A stretch of DNA of 63,061 nt from Pseudomonas sp. K2I15 (GTDB taxonomy: Bacteria; Pseudomonadota; Gammaproteobacteria; Pseudomonadales; Pseudomonadaceae), in contig NZ_NIXO01000038.1 of the NCBI RefSeq assembly GCF_002204795.1, positions 1 to 63,061 on the forward strand, written 5' to 3'. Numbering within the stretch: the first letter of the stretch is position 1; every line of letters starts with the position of its first letter. This document shows, piece after piece, positions 1-7,702 of the stretch. The notes under the pieces are model-generated. The model was not told the DNA's origin and did not search any database. It was given only the letters and a program-made list of their open reading frames with translations. The translations under genes and the position numbers were made by a program.

Positions 1-8
1 TCATGTCC

Positions 9-89
9 AGAGCGGAGAGGTGAGTGGCAGCATGGGCTCCCACACGTGCTTTAAGCACTCCGGGCATTCAGCTTGCCACTCACCGCTCT
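9..89. repeat. Long interrupted inverted repeat of unknown type
   Basis: GTGAGTGGCA at 20-29 is matched by TGCCACTCAC at 74-83, and AGAGCG at 9-14 by CGCTCT at 84-89. Between the arms lies a second small palindrome, GTGCTTTAAGCAC (46-58). The arms do not resemble the REPIN families found elsewhere in the window. Function is unknown; it could be a transcript end belonging to something beyond the left edge. Confidence 0.5.
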
Positions 90-118
90 CACCCTCAGCT
101 TAATCCCGGATCAAGACA

Positions 119-207
119 CAAGCGGGCCTGCTCGCGAATACGGTGGGTCAGTCACCCATATATTGGCTGGCACTCCGCTTTCGCGAGCAAGCCCGCTCCC
201 ACATTTT
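119..207. repeat. REPIN, family A, left arm truncated
   Basis: The right arm TTCGCGAGCAAGCCCGCTCC (from 180) is complete and runs on into CACATTTT. The left arm begins at AGCGGGCCTGCTCGCGAA (121-138), so the usual GTGGG end is missing. It lies just downstream of the binding-protein gene and could act as its transcript terminator. Family A is defined here by the core GGAGCGGGCTTGCTCGC. Confidence 0.8.
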
Positions 208-225
208 GATCGGGTTACCACTCCG

Positions 226-1161
226 CTACTCCACCGGGTCACTCACAGGCTTGGCAATAATCGCCTTCAGCTCACTGGTCATCGGGAATTCCAGGTTCAA
301 GCCCTTTGGCGGAATCGGCTGTTCAAACCAGCGCTGGTAAATCCCGTTGATCTCCCCCGAGCTGTAAAGGCCGGCCAGGGTTTCGTTGACCACCGCGAGA
401 AACTGCGGGTCGTCCTTGCGCACCATGCAGCTGTAGATTTCCCGCGACTGCTCTTCCCCGACCACCACCCACTTGTGTGGGTCCCGGGCCTTGGCGCGCT
501 CGCCGTAGAGCAACGCGTCGTCCATGTAGAACGCCACCGCCCGGCCCGACTGCAGCATCTGGAAGGCTTCGCCGTGGTCCTTGGCGCTGATCACCGACAT
601 GTTCAATTTGTGGTCGACGTTGTAGCTCTTGAGGAAACGCTCGTTGGTGGTGCCAGCGGTGGTCACCACGTTCTTGCCTTTCAGGTCGGCGAAGCTTTTG
701 ATGCCGCTGTCGCTGGCAGTCAGCAATTGGCCCTTCACGTAGATAAACCCGTAGGAAAACGCCACCTGCTTCTGCCGCTCGGCGGTCACGCCGGTAGAGC
801 CACATTCCAGGTCCACAGTACCGTTTTGCACCAGTGCAATACGGGTCTGGGACGTCACCAGGTTGTACTTCACGTTGAGCGTCGGCACGCCGGTTTTCTG
901 CTGGATGCGTTCGACGATCTTGTTCGCAAGGTCTACCGAATAGCCCATGGGTTTGCCGCTGTGATCACCCACGTAGGAGAACGGAACCGAGGCATCGCGG
1001 TAGCCGAGGGTGATGCTCTTGGCGTTGGCGATCTTGTTTAGCGTGCCTTCCAAGGGGGCTTCGGTTGCCTGGGTCTGAGCGCTCAATATCAGTGCCAGAA
1101 AGAGTATAGGGCTGCTGCGCAGACCAACGGGGGACAAGCCCCCTCGCCACAGTTTTTGCAT
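226..1161 (-). CDS. ABC transporter periplasmic amino-acid-binding protein, GltI-like
   Basis: A 311-residue family 3 solute-binding protein. The stretch around DLECGSTGVTAERQKQVAFS is typical of GltI-type glutamate/aspartate-binding proteins, which deliver acidic amino acids to an inner-membrane ABC permease in the periplasm. Residues 1-32 form a signal peptide with a hydrophobic core (about 18-27) and a likely cleavage after AQTQA. The start is set by a GGAG Shine-Dalgarno at 1169-1172, 7 nt before ATG; no later Met could give an export signal. Codons 4-18 are made of a REP element. It is the third gene of a dadA-like/ridA/gltI-like unit, 24 nt after ridA. No permease genes are present in the window. 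Ligand specificity is inferred. Confidence 0.88.
   Translation of the reverse strand: MQKLWRGGLSPVGLRSSPILFLALILSAQTQATEAPLEGTLNKIANAKSITLGYRDASVPFSYVGDHSGKPMGYSVDLANKIVERIQQKTGVPTLNVKYNLVTSQTRIALVQNGTVDLECGSTGVTAERQKQVAFSYGFIYVKGQLLTASDSGIKSFADLKGKNVVTTAGTTNERFLKSYNVDHKLNMSVISAKDHGEAFQMLQSGRAVAFYMDDALLYGERAKARDPHKWVVVGEEQSREIYSCMVRKDDPQFLAVVNETLAGLYSSGEINGIYQRWFEQPIPPKGLNLEFPMTSELKAIIAKPVSDPVE
1109..1152 (-). repeat. REP half-element inside the signal-peptide codons
   Basis: On the minus strand this segment reads GTGGCGAGGGGGCTTG followed by TCCCCCGTTGG and CTGCGCAGCAGCCC. That matches one arm of the family C REPINs found intergenically at 6.8, 15.1, 36.2, 52.0 and 59.3 kb. It lies within the reading frame of the binding-protein gene and encodes the start of its signal peptide (residues 4-18). 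Confidence 0.8.
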
Positions 1162-1185
1162 TGTTGTTCTCCGTTTTTGTTTTAG

Positions 1186-1539
1186 TTATGGACGGCGCAC
1201 GGCAATGACGCTGATCTCCACCAGCACATCCGGTCGCGCCAACTGCGCTTGCAACGTGGTACGCGTCGGCGCCTGCCCCGGCGATAGCCAGGCGGACCAG
1301 GCTTCATTCATCGGCGCAAATCCCTCCTGGATATTGTTCAGGTAGATGGTCGCATTCAGCAGATGATCCTTGTCGCTGCCGGCCTCAGCCAACAACGCGT
1401 CAATTTTGGCCAACACTTCCTCGGTCTGTGTCGTCACATCCCGGCCTTCGCCCGGCACCTGGCCGGACAGGAACACCAAATCCTGAAAAACCACGGCGCC
1501 AGACAAGCGGCTATTACTGTTGATACGGGTGATCGTCAT
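1186..1539 (-). CDS. RidA family enamine/imine deaminase
   Basis: A 117-residue RidA/YER057c/UK114 protein. Family members hydrolyse reactive enamine/imine intermediates to keto acids and ammonia in the cytoplasm. The C-terminal motif LARPDVLVEISVIAV carries the conserved Arg and Glu. The ATG at 1539 is chosen because GAGG lies 8 nt upstream and family members begin near MTITRI; an earlier in-frame start would run into the upstream gene. It sits 10 nt after the D-amino-acid dehydrogenase gene. That fits removal of the imino acid made by the dehydrogenase, an inference from context. Confidence 0.92.
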   Translation of the reverse strand: MTITRINSNSRLSGAVVFQDLVFLSGQVPGEGRDVTTQTEEVLAKIDALLAEAGSDKDHLLNATIYLNNIQEGFAPMNEAWSAWLSPGQAPTRTTLQAQLARPDVLVEISVIAVRRP

Positions 1540-1549
1540 CAAGGTATCC

Positions 1550-2791
1550 TCAAGCGGCGCGGGGCGCGAAGCCCTGCATATCAATGGAAGTGCTGTGCCG
1601 GCCGATCAATTCGGCCAGCACCTGGCCGCTGCCGCAGGCCAGGGTAAACCCGAGGGCACCATGACCGAGGTTAAGCCACAGGTTGCTATAGGCGCTGGCG
1701 CCAATCAGCGGCACACCCGTAGGCGTAGCCGGGCGCATGCCGGCCCATTCCACCGCGTGCTGGTAATCGCCGGCCAGCGGGAAAGTCTCAAGTGCCTGGC
1801 GTTTAATCAGCGCCAGGCGCTTGGGTTCAAGGCGGGTGTCGAAGCCAACGATATCCACCATCGCCGCCACCCGCAGTTGCTCACCGATGCGCGCGTAGAC
1901 GATCTTGCGGTCGTAGTCGGTGATGCTGATGTTCGGCGCCTGATGCTGCGCGCCAATCGGCACGCTCAGGCTGTAGCCCTTGAGCGGATACAGCGGCAGC
2001 GCCATGCCAGGCAAGGCCAGCTCGGGGCTGCGGTGCCCGGCGGCCAGCACCAGGTGCTCCACCGACAGCGCCTCGTCACCCATTTCGATCGAATGCACCC
2101 GGCCCGCGTGATGGTGGAGGCCCGTCACCTTGCGCCCCAGCAGGAACGTGCAACGCCCCGACGCCTTAAGGCGCGCCGCCAGTTGCTGGCAGAAGGCGTG
2201 ACAGTCGCCGACCTCTTCATTGGGTGTGTAGATGCCGCCGGAAAAACTGGCGCTGTCCAGGGTCGGCTCCAGCCGCGCGCAGTCCGCCGCCGAGAGCACT
2301 TGCTGCTGCAGGTGATCGGTGACTTTATCCAGTGCGCGCTCGTAGCTGTTAAGGCTGCGAAAGGTCACCAGCTTGCCGTTACGCCGCCAGTGGAAGTCGC
2401 CCAACTGGTCTTCTTCACGCCAGCGTTGCAGGGTGTCCTGGCTCAAAGACGCCAAGCGCAGCAGATGGGCCGCATTGCGCTGGTTCACCGAGCCACGGCA
2501 GGCGCCCAGAAATGAAGCCATCCAGCGCCACTGCGCCGGGTCCATGCGCGGGCGCAGCTTCAACGGCGAGTCACCGCGCAGCATCCAGCCAATGGCTTGC
2601 AGCGGCACGCCTTTATCGGCCAGAGGCGCAACATAGCGGTAGGACAGCTGCCCGCCGTTGGCGAAACTGGTCTCGCTGCCCAGGGTGTCCCGCGCTTCGA
2701 CCACGGTCACTTGCATGCCGGCACGCACCAGCGCGTAGGCACTCGCCAGGCCGATAACCCCACCACCGATGATGCAAACCTGCTGAGCCAT
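1550..2791 (-). CDS. FAD-dependent D-amino-acid dehydrogenase, DadA-like
   Basis: A 413-residue member of the DAO/DadA family, which oxidises D-amino acids to imino acids, probably at the inner face of the membrane and feeding electrons to the respiratory chain. The N-terminal CIIGGGVIGLASAYALVRAG is a Rossmann dinucleotide-binding motif, and the C-terminal region WAGMRPATPTGVPLIG is the conserved FAD-contacting segment. It is first in an operon with ridA and the GltI-like protein, and is divergent from a LysR gene that probably regulates it. It is probably not the classical alanine-catabolic dadA, because no alanine racemase gene adjoins it. Confidence 0.88.
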   Translation of the reverse strand: MAQQVCIIGGGVIGLASAYALVRAGMQVTVVEARDTLGSETSFANGGQLSYRYVAPLADKGVPLQAIGWMLRGDSPLKLRPRMDPAQWRWMASFLGACRGSVNQRNAAHLLRLASLSQDTLQRWREEDQLGDFHWRRNGKLVTFRSLNSYERALDKVTDHLQQQVLSAADCARLEPTLDSASFSGGIYTPNEEVGDCHAFCQQLAARLKASGRCTFLLGRKVTGLHHHAGRVHSIEMGDEALSVEHLVLAAGHRSPELALPGMALPLYPLKGYSLSVPIGAQHQAPNISITDYDRKIVYARIGEQLRVAAMVDIVGFDTRLEPKRLALIKRQALETFPLAGDYQHAVEWAGMRPATPTGVPLIGASAYSNLWLNLGHGALGFTLACGSGQVLAELIGRHSTSIDMQGFAPRAA

Positions 2792-2899
2792 GTGCGTCCC
2801 TTAGCCGTGTGTTGTCAGGCTTGAAGGTTAGGGGCAGGTGACATCGGCGGGACAATGAATAAAGATGGGTCACCCATAAACAAAGGTTATGGACTGCCC

Positions 2900-3802
2900 A
2901 TGCGCTTGCGTCATATCGAAATCTTCCAGGCCATCCGCCAGACCGGCTCCATCAGCGCCGCCGCCCAACTGCTGCACGTCTCGCAGCCGGCGGTGAGCAA
3001 GGTGTTGCAGCACGCCGAGTTGCAGCTGGGGTTCCCGCTGTTCCTGCGCATACGCGGCAAGCTGCAGCCGACGCCGGAAGCCTTGGCGCTGGAGCGCGAA
3101 GTCGACAAGGTGACCGAGAGCCTGCAAGGCGTGCGGCGCCTGGCGCAGAACCTGCGCCGCGAGCCGGGCCAGAGCCTGCGTATCGGCGCAACACCGGCGC
3201 TGGCCTTATCATTGCTGCCGCCGGCCATCCGCGAGTGGACCCAACGCTACCCGGACATCGCCTGCGAGCTGTCCAGCGCCCACAGCCGCGAGCTGGTGCA
3301 AAACCTGCTGATGCGTGAAGTCGATGTGGCGCTGACCCTGCAACCGCCCGATCACCCAGGCCTGAGCGCGCAGGCGTTGGCACACGGCGTATTGGTAGCG
3401 CTGGCGCCCAAGGATTACTGGAAGGAAAACGAGCTGGGCAAACCGCTACCGCTGATGGCCCTGGCGGGTGCGCCGTTGATTGGCCTGTCCAGCGCTGACC
3501 CATTGTCGGCCAAACTGGACAGCTACCTGGAAGCGGTCGATCCGCCGCCGCGGGTCAGCATCGCGGTGCAGACCTATTCGCTGGCCAGGGCCATGGTCGA
3601 GTCGGGCGCCGGGTTGGCCGTCATCGACCCGTTCACCGCCCTCGGCGCGTCACCGGCGACCACCTGCATTCGCCCGCTGGCGCCGCCGCTGCCGATCACC
3701 CTGTACGCCCTGACCCGCGCCGACGAACCGCCGCCGCATATGCTGGCGAGCCTGCTGGAGATCTTCGGCAGCCGGGCCCAGGAGCAATTGGACCGGCTAT
3801 AA
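2900..3802 (+). CDS. LysR family transcriptional regulator
   Basis: A 300-residue LysR protein with an N-terminal winged helix-turn-helix (MRLRHIEIFQAIRQTGSISA, then AAQLLHVSQPAVSKVLQHAE) and a periplasmic-binding-like effector domain after about residue 90. The ATG at 2900 matches the usual LysR N-terminus; the frame is open 15 codons further upstream, but that extension is not family-like. It is divergent from the dehydrogenase-ridA-binding-protein operon with 108 bp between the starts, the usual arrangement for a LysR regulator and its target. The effector is unknown; a D- or acidic amino acid is a guess from context. Confidence 0.9.
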   Translation: MRLRHIEIFQAIRQTGSISAAAQLLHVSQPAVSKVLQHAELQLGFPLFLRIRGKLQPTPEALALEREVDKVTESLQGVRRLAQNLRREPGQSLRIGATPALALSLLPPAIREWTQRYPDIACELSSAHSRELVQNLLMREVDVALTLQPPDHPGLSAQALAHGVLVALAPKDYWKENELGKPLPLMALAGAPLIGLSSADPLSAKLDSYLEAVDPPPRVSIAVQTYSLARAMVESGAGLAVIDPFTALGASPATTCIRPLAPPLPITLYALTRADEPPPHMLASLLEIFGSRAQEQLDRL

Positions 3803-3813
3803 CACAGTCCCAA

Positions 3814-3844
3814 TGTGGGGCTTGCTCCCACACTTTAGAGTGTG
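3814..3844. terminator. Bidirectional hairpin between convergent genes, REP remnant
   Basis: TGTGGG (3814-3819) pairs with CCCACA (3827-3832) around GCTTGCT, and the overlapping CACACTTTAGAGTGTG (3829-3844) is a second palindrome. The first stem looks like a worn REP. It separates the lysR gene from the convergent hemolysin III-type gene and could end transcription from both sides. Confidence 0.5.
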
Positions 3845-3851
3845 CTGCCAG

Positions 3852-4469
3852 TCAAAGGACGTACCCCATGATCGCCACAAAATGCAGCAGGCTGCCGCCG
3901 ATCACAAACAAATGCCAGATCCCGTGGGAGTGCCGCAGGCGGTCCTCCAGGGCAAAGAAAATAATGCCCACGGTGTACAGCACCCCGCCCGACGCCAGCC
4001 AGGCAAACCCGGTGGGGCCCAGCGCCGCTATCAGCGGCTTGACCGCCACCAGCACGATCCAACCCATCACGGCGTAGATCACAATCGACAGGATCCGTGC
4101 CTCGGAACGTGGCTTGATCTCTTGCAGGATGCCGATCACCGCCAGCCCCCACACAATCCCGAACAACGTCCAGCCCCACGGCCCGCGCAGCGTCACCAGG
4201 CAAAACGGCGTGTAGCTGCCGGCGATCAGCAGGTAGATCGAAAAGTGATCAACCTTCTGCATGATCGCTTTCTTGCGCCCGCGCACGCTGTGGTACACGG
4301 TCGATGCGCTGTACAGCACCAACAACGTGAAACCGTAGATCGCCACGCTGACAATCTTCCAGGGGCTGCCGTCCATACTGGCCACCACCAACATCCATAC
4401 CGCGCCAACAAAGGCCGCAACCGCTCCGACCAAGTGGCTCCAGGCGTTGAATCGTTCCCCGTGATACAT
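3852..4469 (-). CDS. Hemolysin III family (PAQR/TrhA-type) membrane protein
   Basis: A 205-residue integral membrane protein with about seven hydrophobic segments. It has the PAQR-family marks: an N-terminal ERFNAWSHLVGA, YHSVRGRKKAIMQKVDHFSI in the middle, and a late HSHGIWHLFVIGGSLLHF with conserved histidines that may bind metal. Bacterial members are called hemolysin III or TrhA, and have been linked to membrane homeostasis rather than true hemolysis. The start has GAGGTGAG upstream. It is a single gene, convergent with lysR, with a REPIN upstream. Confidence 0.9.
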   Translation of the reverse strand: MYHGERFNAWSHLVGAVAAFVGAVWMLVVASMDGSPWKIVSVAIYGFTLLVLYSASTVYHSVRGRKKAIMQKVDHFSIYLLIAGSYTPFCLVTLRGPWGWTLFGIVWGLAVIGILQEIKPRSEARILSIVIYAVMGWIVLVAVKPLIAALGPTGFAWLASGGVLYTVGIIFFALEDRLRHSHGIWHLFVIGGSLLHFVAIMGYVL

Positions 4470-4497
4470 GTGTCACTCACCTCGAATAACCGTTATC

Positions 4498-4545
4498 ACC
4501 TGATTGGGTCATGAGCATTCTGACGTCACTCACGCACTATCAGGT
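4498..4545. repeat. Interrupted dyad in the hemolysin III upstream region
   Basis: ACCTGAT (4498-4504) is matched by ATCAGGT (4539-4545), with GTTA and AAC extending the symmetry on the outer sides. It lies in the 248-bp divergent region between the hemolysin III-type gene and the chromate transporter and could be an operator. There is no direct support for a binding protein. Confidence 0.3.
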
Positions 4546-4603
4546 AACAACCTTTCTTCATTTGCCCAAACGGCCCGCGCCGATGGATGATTCGCTTCAT
4601 CCT

Positions 4604-4692
4604 GTGGGAGCTGGCTTGCCCGCGATGAGGGGCTGACATTCAACATCTCTTTCGACTGTTACACCGCTATCGCAGGCAAGCCAGCGCCCACA
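4604..4692. repeat. REPIN, family B
   Basis: The left arm GTGGGAGCTGGCTTGCCCGC (from 4606) pairs imperfectly with GCAGGCAAGCCAGCGCCCAC near 4671-4690. Family B is defined here by the core GGGAGCTGGCTTGCCTGC. It fills much of the divergent spacer and ends about 26 bp before the chromate transporter start, so the promoter of that gene must lie in or beyond the repeat. Confidence 0.8.
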
Positions 4693-4717
4693 TAAAAGCA
4701 CCCCATCGGTAATCCCC

Positions 4718-5284
4718 ATGCCCGACCTTGAACCCACCCCACCTCATCCCAGTCTGTGGCAGTTGTTTTACAACTTCGCCATGGTCGGCCTGTTTGGCTT
4801 CGGCGGCGTAATGCCCTGGGCGCGGCAGATGATGGTCGACCGCAGGCAGTGGGTCAGCGAGCAAGGTTTTAACGAACTGCTGACCACCGGTCAATTCTTC
4901 CCCGGGCCGAACATCGCCAACGTCGGCATCATCTATGGCCGGCGCCTGCACGGCTTGCCGGGTGCGGTTGTGACCGTGGTTGGGTTGTATCTGTTCCCCT
5001 CGCTGATCACCGTGCTGGCCGGCTTCGCCTATGCCAAATGGTGGAGCCACGACGTGGTGCAGCAGATCTTCGGTGCGGTAATGCCGATTGCCACCGGGCT
5101 GATGCTCGGCACCACCCTGCGCCTGCTCAAGGCCATGCCGCGCACATTGGCCAACTACTGCGCGTTTGCCCTGACCTTCGTGTTGATGGCGGTGCTGGTG
5201 TTGCCGTTGTGGATGGTCTTGCTGATCTGCATCCCAAGCTCCCTGGCCTTGGGTTTCATGGGCAAGCAGAAGGTGGCCGGCTGA
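4718..5284 (+). CDS. Chromate transporter, N-terminal-type half (ChrA family)
   Basis: A 188-residue membrane protein of the short-chain CHR family. The domain signature GLFGFGGVMPWARQMMVD is near residues 24-41, followed by FFPGPNIANVGIIYGRRLHG and several hydrophobic helices. Short-chain ChrA proteins work as heteromeric pairs that export chromate, or are exchangers of unknown natural substrate. Its stop overlaps the start of the second half (TGATG), so the two are translationally coupled. Confidence 0.88.
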   Translation: MPDLEPTPPHPSLWQLFYNFAMVGLFGFGGVMPWARQMMVDRRQWVSEQGFNELLTTGQFFPGPNIANVGIIYGRRLHGLPGAVVTVVGLYLFPSLITVLAGFAYAKWWSHDVVQQIFGAVMPIATGLMLGTTLRLLKAMPRTLANYCAFALTFVLMAVLVLPLWMVLLICIPSSLALGFMGKQKVAG

Positions 5285-5826
5285 TGCAGAGCGTGCTGTT
5301 TCACCTGATGATCCAATGCGCGCTGTGGTCGCTGATGGCGATTGGCGGCAACACCGTGGCCCTGAGCGATATCCACCGCTACACCGTCACGGACATGAAC
5401 TGGATCACCGACGCGCAGTTCGTCGCCTTCTTCGCCCTGTCCCAGGCCTTGCCGGGGCCCAACGGCATGTTCCTGGTGTTTATCGGCCAGCAAGCCGCCG
5501 GGTTGCCGGGTGCACTGGTGGCGCTGACCGCCAAGCTGGTGCCCTGCTCGGTACTGACCTACTTCGGCGCCGGCTGGCTGGAAAAACACACCGAAACCCC
5601 GTGGGTGCAGCGGGTCAAAGGCAGCCTGTTGCCGATCTCCATCGGGCTGATCCTGGCCGCCAGCTACATCCTGATGAACAGCCTGGAAAACAACGCGACC
5701 AGCCTGGTGCTGACCCTGGCCAGCGCCGCCGTGGTGTATTACACGCGGCTAAACGCAATCTGGCTGATCATCCTCGGCGTGGTGTTGGGCCTGTGCAGCG
5801 CATGGCTGGGAGTGAACTGGTTTTAG
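5284..5826 (+). CDS. Chromate transporter, C-terminal-type half (ChrA family)
   Basis: A 180-residue second CHR-domain protein, with WSLMAIGGNTVALSDIHRYT near the N-terminus and ALPGPNGMFLVFIGQQAAGL in place of the matching motif of its partner, plus five or six hydrophobic helices. The start at 5284 is chosen because it overlaps the previous stop as TGATG and opens directly into the CHR domain; longer in-frame starts would lie inside the first half. Together with the upstream gene it would form a two-subunit transporter. Whether chromate is the real substrate cannot be told from sequence. Confidence 0.88.
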   Translation: MQSVLFHLMIQCALWSLMAIGGNTVALSDIHRYTVTDMNWITDAQFVAFFALSQALPGPNGMFLVFIGQQAAGLPGALVALTAKLVPCSVLTYFGAGWLEKHTETPWVQRVKGSLLPISIGLILAASYILMNSLENNATSLVLTLASAAVVYYTRLNAIWLIILGVVLGLCSAWLGVNWF

Positions 5827-5863
5827 GGGCACAATCGACGGCATTCGAACAAGAGTCACCCTC

Positions 5864-6778
5864 ATGCTGATCGACGAAGAATTCACCCTCAAGAAACTGG
5901 AAATCTTCCTGGCGTTCATGCGCACCGGCAACCTGGCGCGGGCGGCGGCTGAATTGCAGACCAGCAACGTCAGCGTGCACCGGGCGATCCACTCCCTGGA
6001 AAACGCCCTGCGCTGCCCACTGTTCAAGCACGAGGGGCGCAACCTCACGCCGCTCGAAAGCGCCTATGTGCTGGAAGAGCGCGCGCAAAAGCTGGTGCAG
6101 GATGTGGTCGACAGCGTGCGGGTTACCCGCGAAGCCGCCGGCTTTTCCGCCGAGCGCTTCAAGCTGGGTTCGCTGTATTCGTTGACGGTGAAGACCGTGC
6201 CGCAGTTGATCATGGGGCTGAAGATTCGCCGCAGCGAACTGAATATCGACCTGATCCTCGGTTCCAATTTCGACCTGCTGTACAAGCTGAAGAACATGGA
6301 AGTCGACGCGATCCTGATCTCCCTCGACGAACACGCCAACGATCCGGACTGCGAGCAGATCGCACTGTTCTCCGACGATATCTTCCTCGCCACCCCGGCC
6401 GATTCACCCTTCGACCGCGAGCAGGAAATTGACCTGGCGGATGTGCGCGACGCCACCTTCATCACCCTGACCCAAGGCTTCGCTACTCATCAGGACGGCA
6501 ACCGTGTGTTCAAGCAGGCGGGGTTCGAGCCGAAGGTGGCGATGCAGGTCAACGACATCTTCACCCTGCTGAGCATGGTCAGCTCAGGTGTGGGTTATGC
6601 GCTGCTGCCGGGGAGGATTGCGGCGGTGTATGAGAACCGGGTGAAGCTGATTCCCCTGCAACCGCGCTACCGCTTGCAGCAGCACATTGGCGTGGTGTTT
6701 CTGAAAGCCAAGGAGCGCGACCCGAATTTGCTCGCGCTGTTGGCGGAGTGCCGGATGTATGCAAACCGCCAGGCCTGA
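5864..6778 (+). CDS. mdcR: LysR family regulator of malonate utilisation
   Basis: A 304-residue LysR protein with an N-terminal helix-turn-helix (LKKLEIFLAFMRTGNLARAA, residues about 9-28) and an effector domain including QVNDIFTLLSMVSSGVGYAL. It is convergent with the last gene of the malonate operon. In other Pseudomonas, mdcR lies beside madLM in the same way and activates the mdc genes in response to malonate. It is only 37 bp after the chromate transporter genes, so co-transcription with them is possible. The name rests on position and length. Confidence 0.85.
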   Translation: MLIDEEFTLKKLEIFLAFMRTGNLARAAAELQTSNVSVHRAIHSLENALRCPLFKHEGRNLTPLESAYVLEERAQKLVQDVVDSVRVTREAAGFSAERFKLGSLYSLTVKTVPQLIMGLKIRRSELNIDLILGSNFDLLYKLKNMEVDAILISLDEHANDPDCEQIALFSDDIFLATPADSPFDREQEIDLADVRDATFITLTQGFATHQDGNRVFKQAGFEPKVAMQVNDIFTLLSMVSSGVGYALLPGRIAAVYENRVKLIPLQPRYRLQQHIGVVFLKAKERDPNLLALLAECRMYANRQA

Positions 6779-6789
6779 CGATGAGCTCC

Positions 6790-6912
6790 TGTGGCGAGGG
6801 AGCTTGCTCCCGTTCGGCTGCGCAGCAGTCGTAAAATCAGCGCCCGAGTTTTTTCAGGAAGAATGCAATGGGACCGCTTCGCGCCCCAACGGGAGCAAGC
6901 TCCCTCGCCACA
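6790..6912. repeat. REPIN, family C, between mdcR and madM
   Basis: GTGGCGAGGGAGCTTGCTCC (from 6791) pairs with GGGAGCAAGCTCCCTCGCCA at 6891-6910. The inner arms CGGCTGCGCAGCAG and the GACCGCTTCGCGCC segment are less perfect. It lies between two convergent genes and probably ends both transcripts. Family C is defined here by the core GTGGCGAGGGAGCTTGCT. Confidence 0.85.
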
Positions 6913-6936
6913 AAAGCAGTCGGGTGCATCACGGGG

Positions 6937-7701
6937 TTAGCCGACAATCCCACGCACGATGAAGTAGAGCAACGAAGGCCCCAGCAAGCACCCAAGCCCG
7001 GTGTGGAAGGTGGCGGTCAATGCGCCATACGGCACCAGTCGACGGTCCGTCGCTGCCAAGCCCGCCGTCACACCGCTCACCGTGCCAGCCAAACCACCAA
7101 ACACCATCGCCGAGCGCGGGTTATCCAGGCCCATCCAGCGTGCGGCCATGGGCGTACCGACCATCACCAGGATCGCCTTGATCAAGCCGGTCGCAATGGA
7201 CAGCGCCACCACATCCGAACTCGCACCCAATGCCGCACCCGTCACCGGCCCGACGATATACGTCACCGCGCCCGCACCAATGGTGGTCATGCTGATCGCA
7301 TCGCGATACCCAAACGCCCAGGCGATACTCGCGCCCACAATAAACGGCAACACCGTGCCCAGCAGCAAGGCAATCGCACCAATCAAACCGGCCTTGCGCG
7401 CCTCGGTGGCCTGTACTTCAAACGCCGTGGCCACAATCGCAAAGTCCCGCAGCATCGCGCCGCCCATCAGCCCGATCCCGGAAAACAATGCCACGTCCGC
7501 CAGGCCTTTCTGCCCGCCGGTCAGCGTGCCGCCCACCCAGGCCAGCACCAGCCCGATCACAATCGCGATGGCCGAGCCGTGGATGCGTCCGAACGTCAGG
7601 CGCTTGGACAGCACCACCGAAATCCACATCACTACGCCAACGAATGCAAAGGCAGTCACCAGGCCATTATTTGCCAGGCCTTTCTCGATGAGGTCCCACA
7701 T
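6937..7701 (-). CDS. madM: Malonate transporter subunit MadM
   Basis: A 254-residue, strongly hydrophobic protein with about eight to nine membrane segments, matching MadM, the larger subunit of the two-part sodium-dependent malonate carrier MadLM. Characteristic segments are GLVTAFAFVGVVMWISVVL near the N-terminus and GAGAVTYIVGPVTGAALGA in the middle. It begins 1 nt after the madL stop and is the last gene of the mdc operon. It supplies the substrate for the decarboxylase encoded upstream. Confidence 0.93.
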   Translation of the reverse strand: MWDLIEKGLANNGLVTAFAFVGVVMWISVVLSKRLTFGRIHGSAIAIVIGLVLAWVGGTLTGGQKGLADVALFSGIGLMGGAMLRDFAIVATAFEVQATEARKAGLIGAIALLLGTVLPFIVGASIAWAFGYRDAISMTTIGAGAVTYIVGPVTGAALGASSDVVALSIATGLIKAILVMVGTPMAARWMGLDNPRSAMVFGGLAGTVSGVTAGLAATDRRLVPYGALTATFHTGLGCLLGPSLLYFIVRGIVG

Positions 7702-7702
7702 A

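Noticed and set aside
1520..2515. Plus-strand frame antisense to the D-amino-acid dehydrogenase
   Set aside because: Antisense shadow of a clear FAD enzyme; composition is unlike a real protein.
4718..5826. A split or frameshifted single chromate transporter
   Set aside because: Each half has a complete CHR domain with its own start, and they overlap by TGATG, as in known two-gene short-chain systems.
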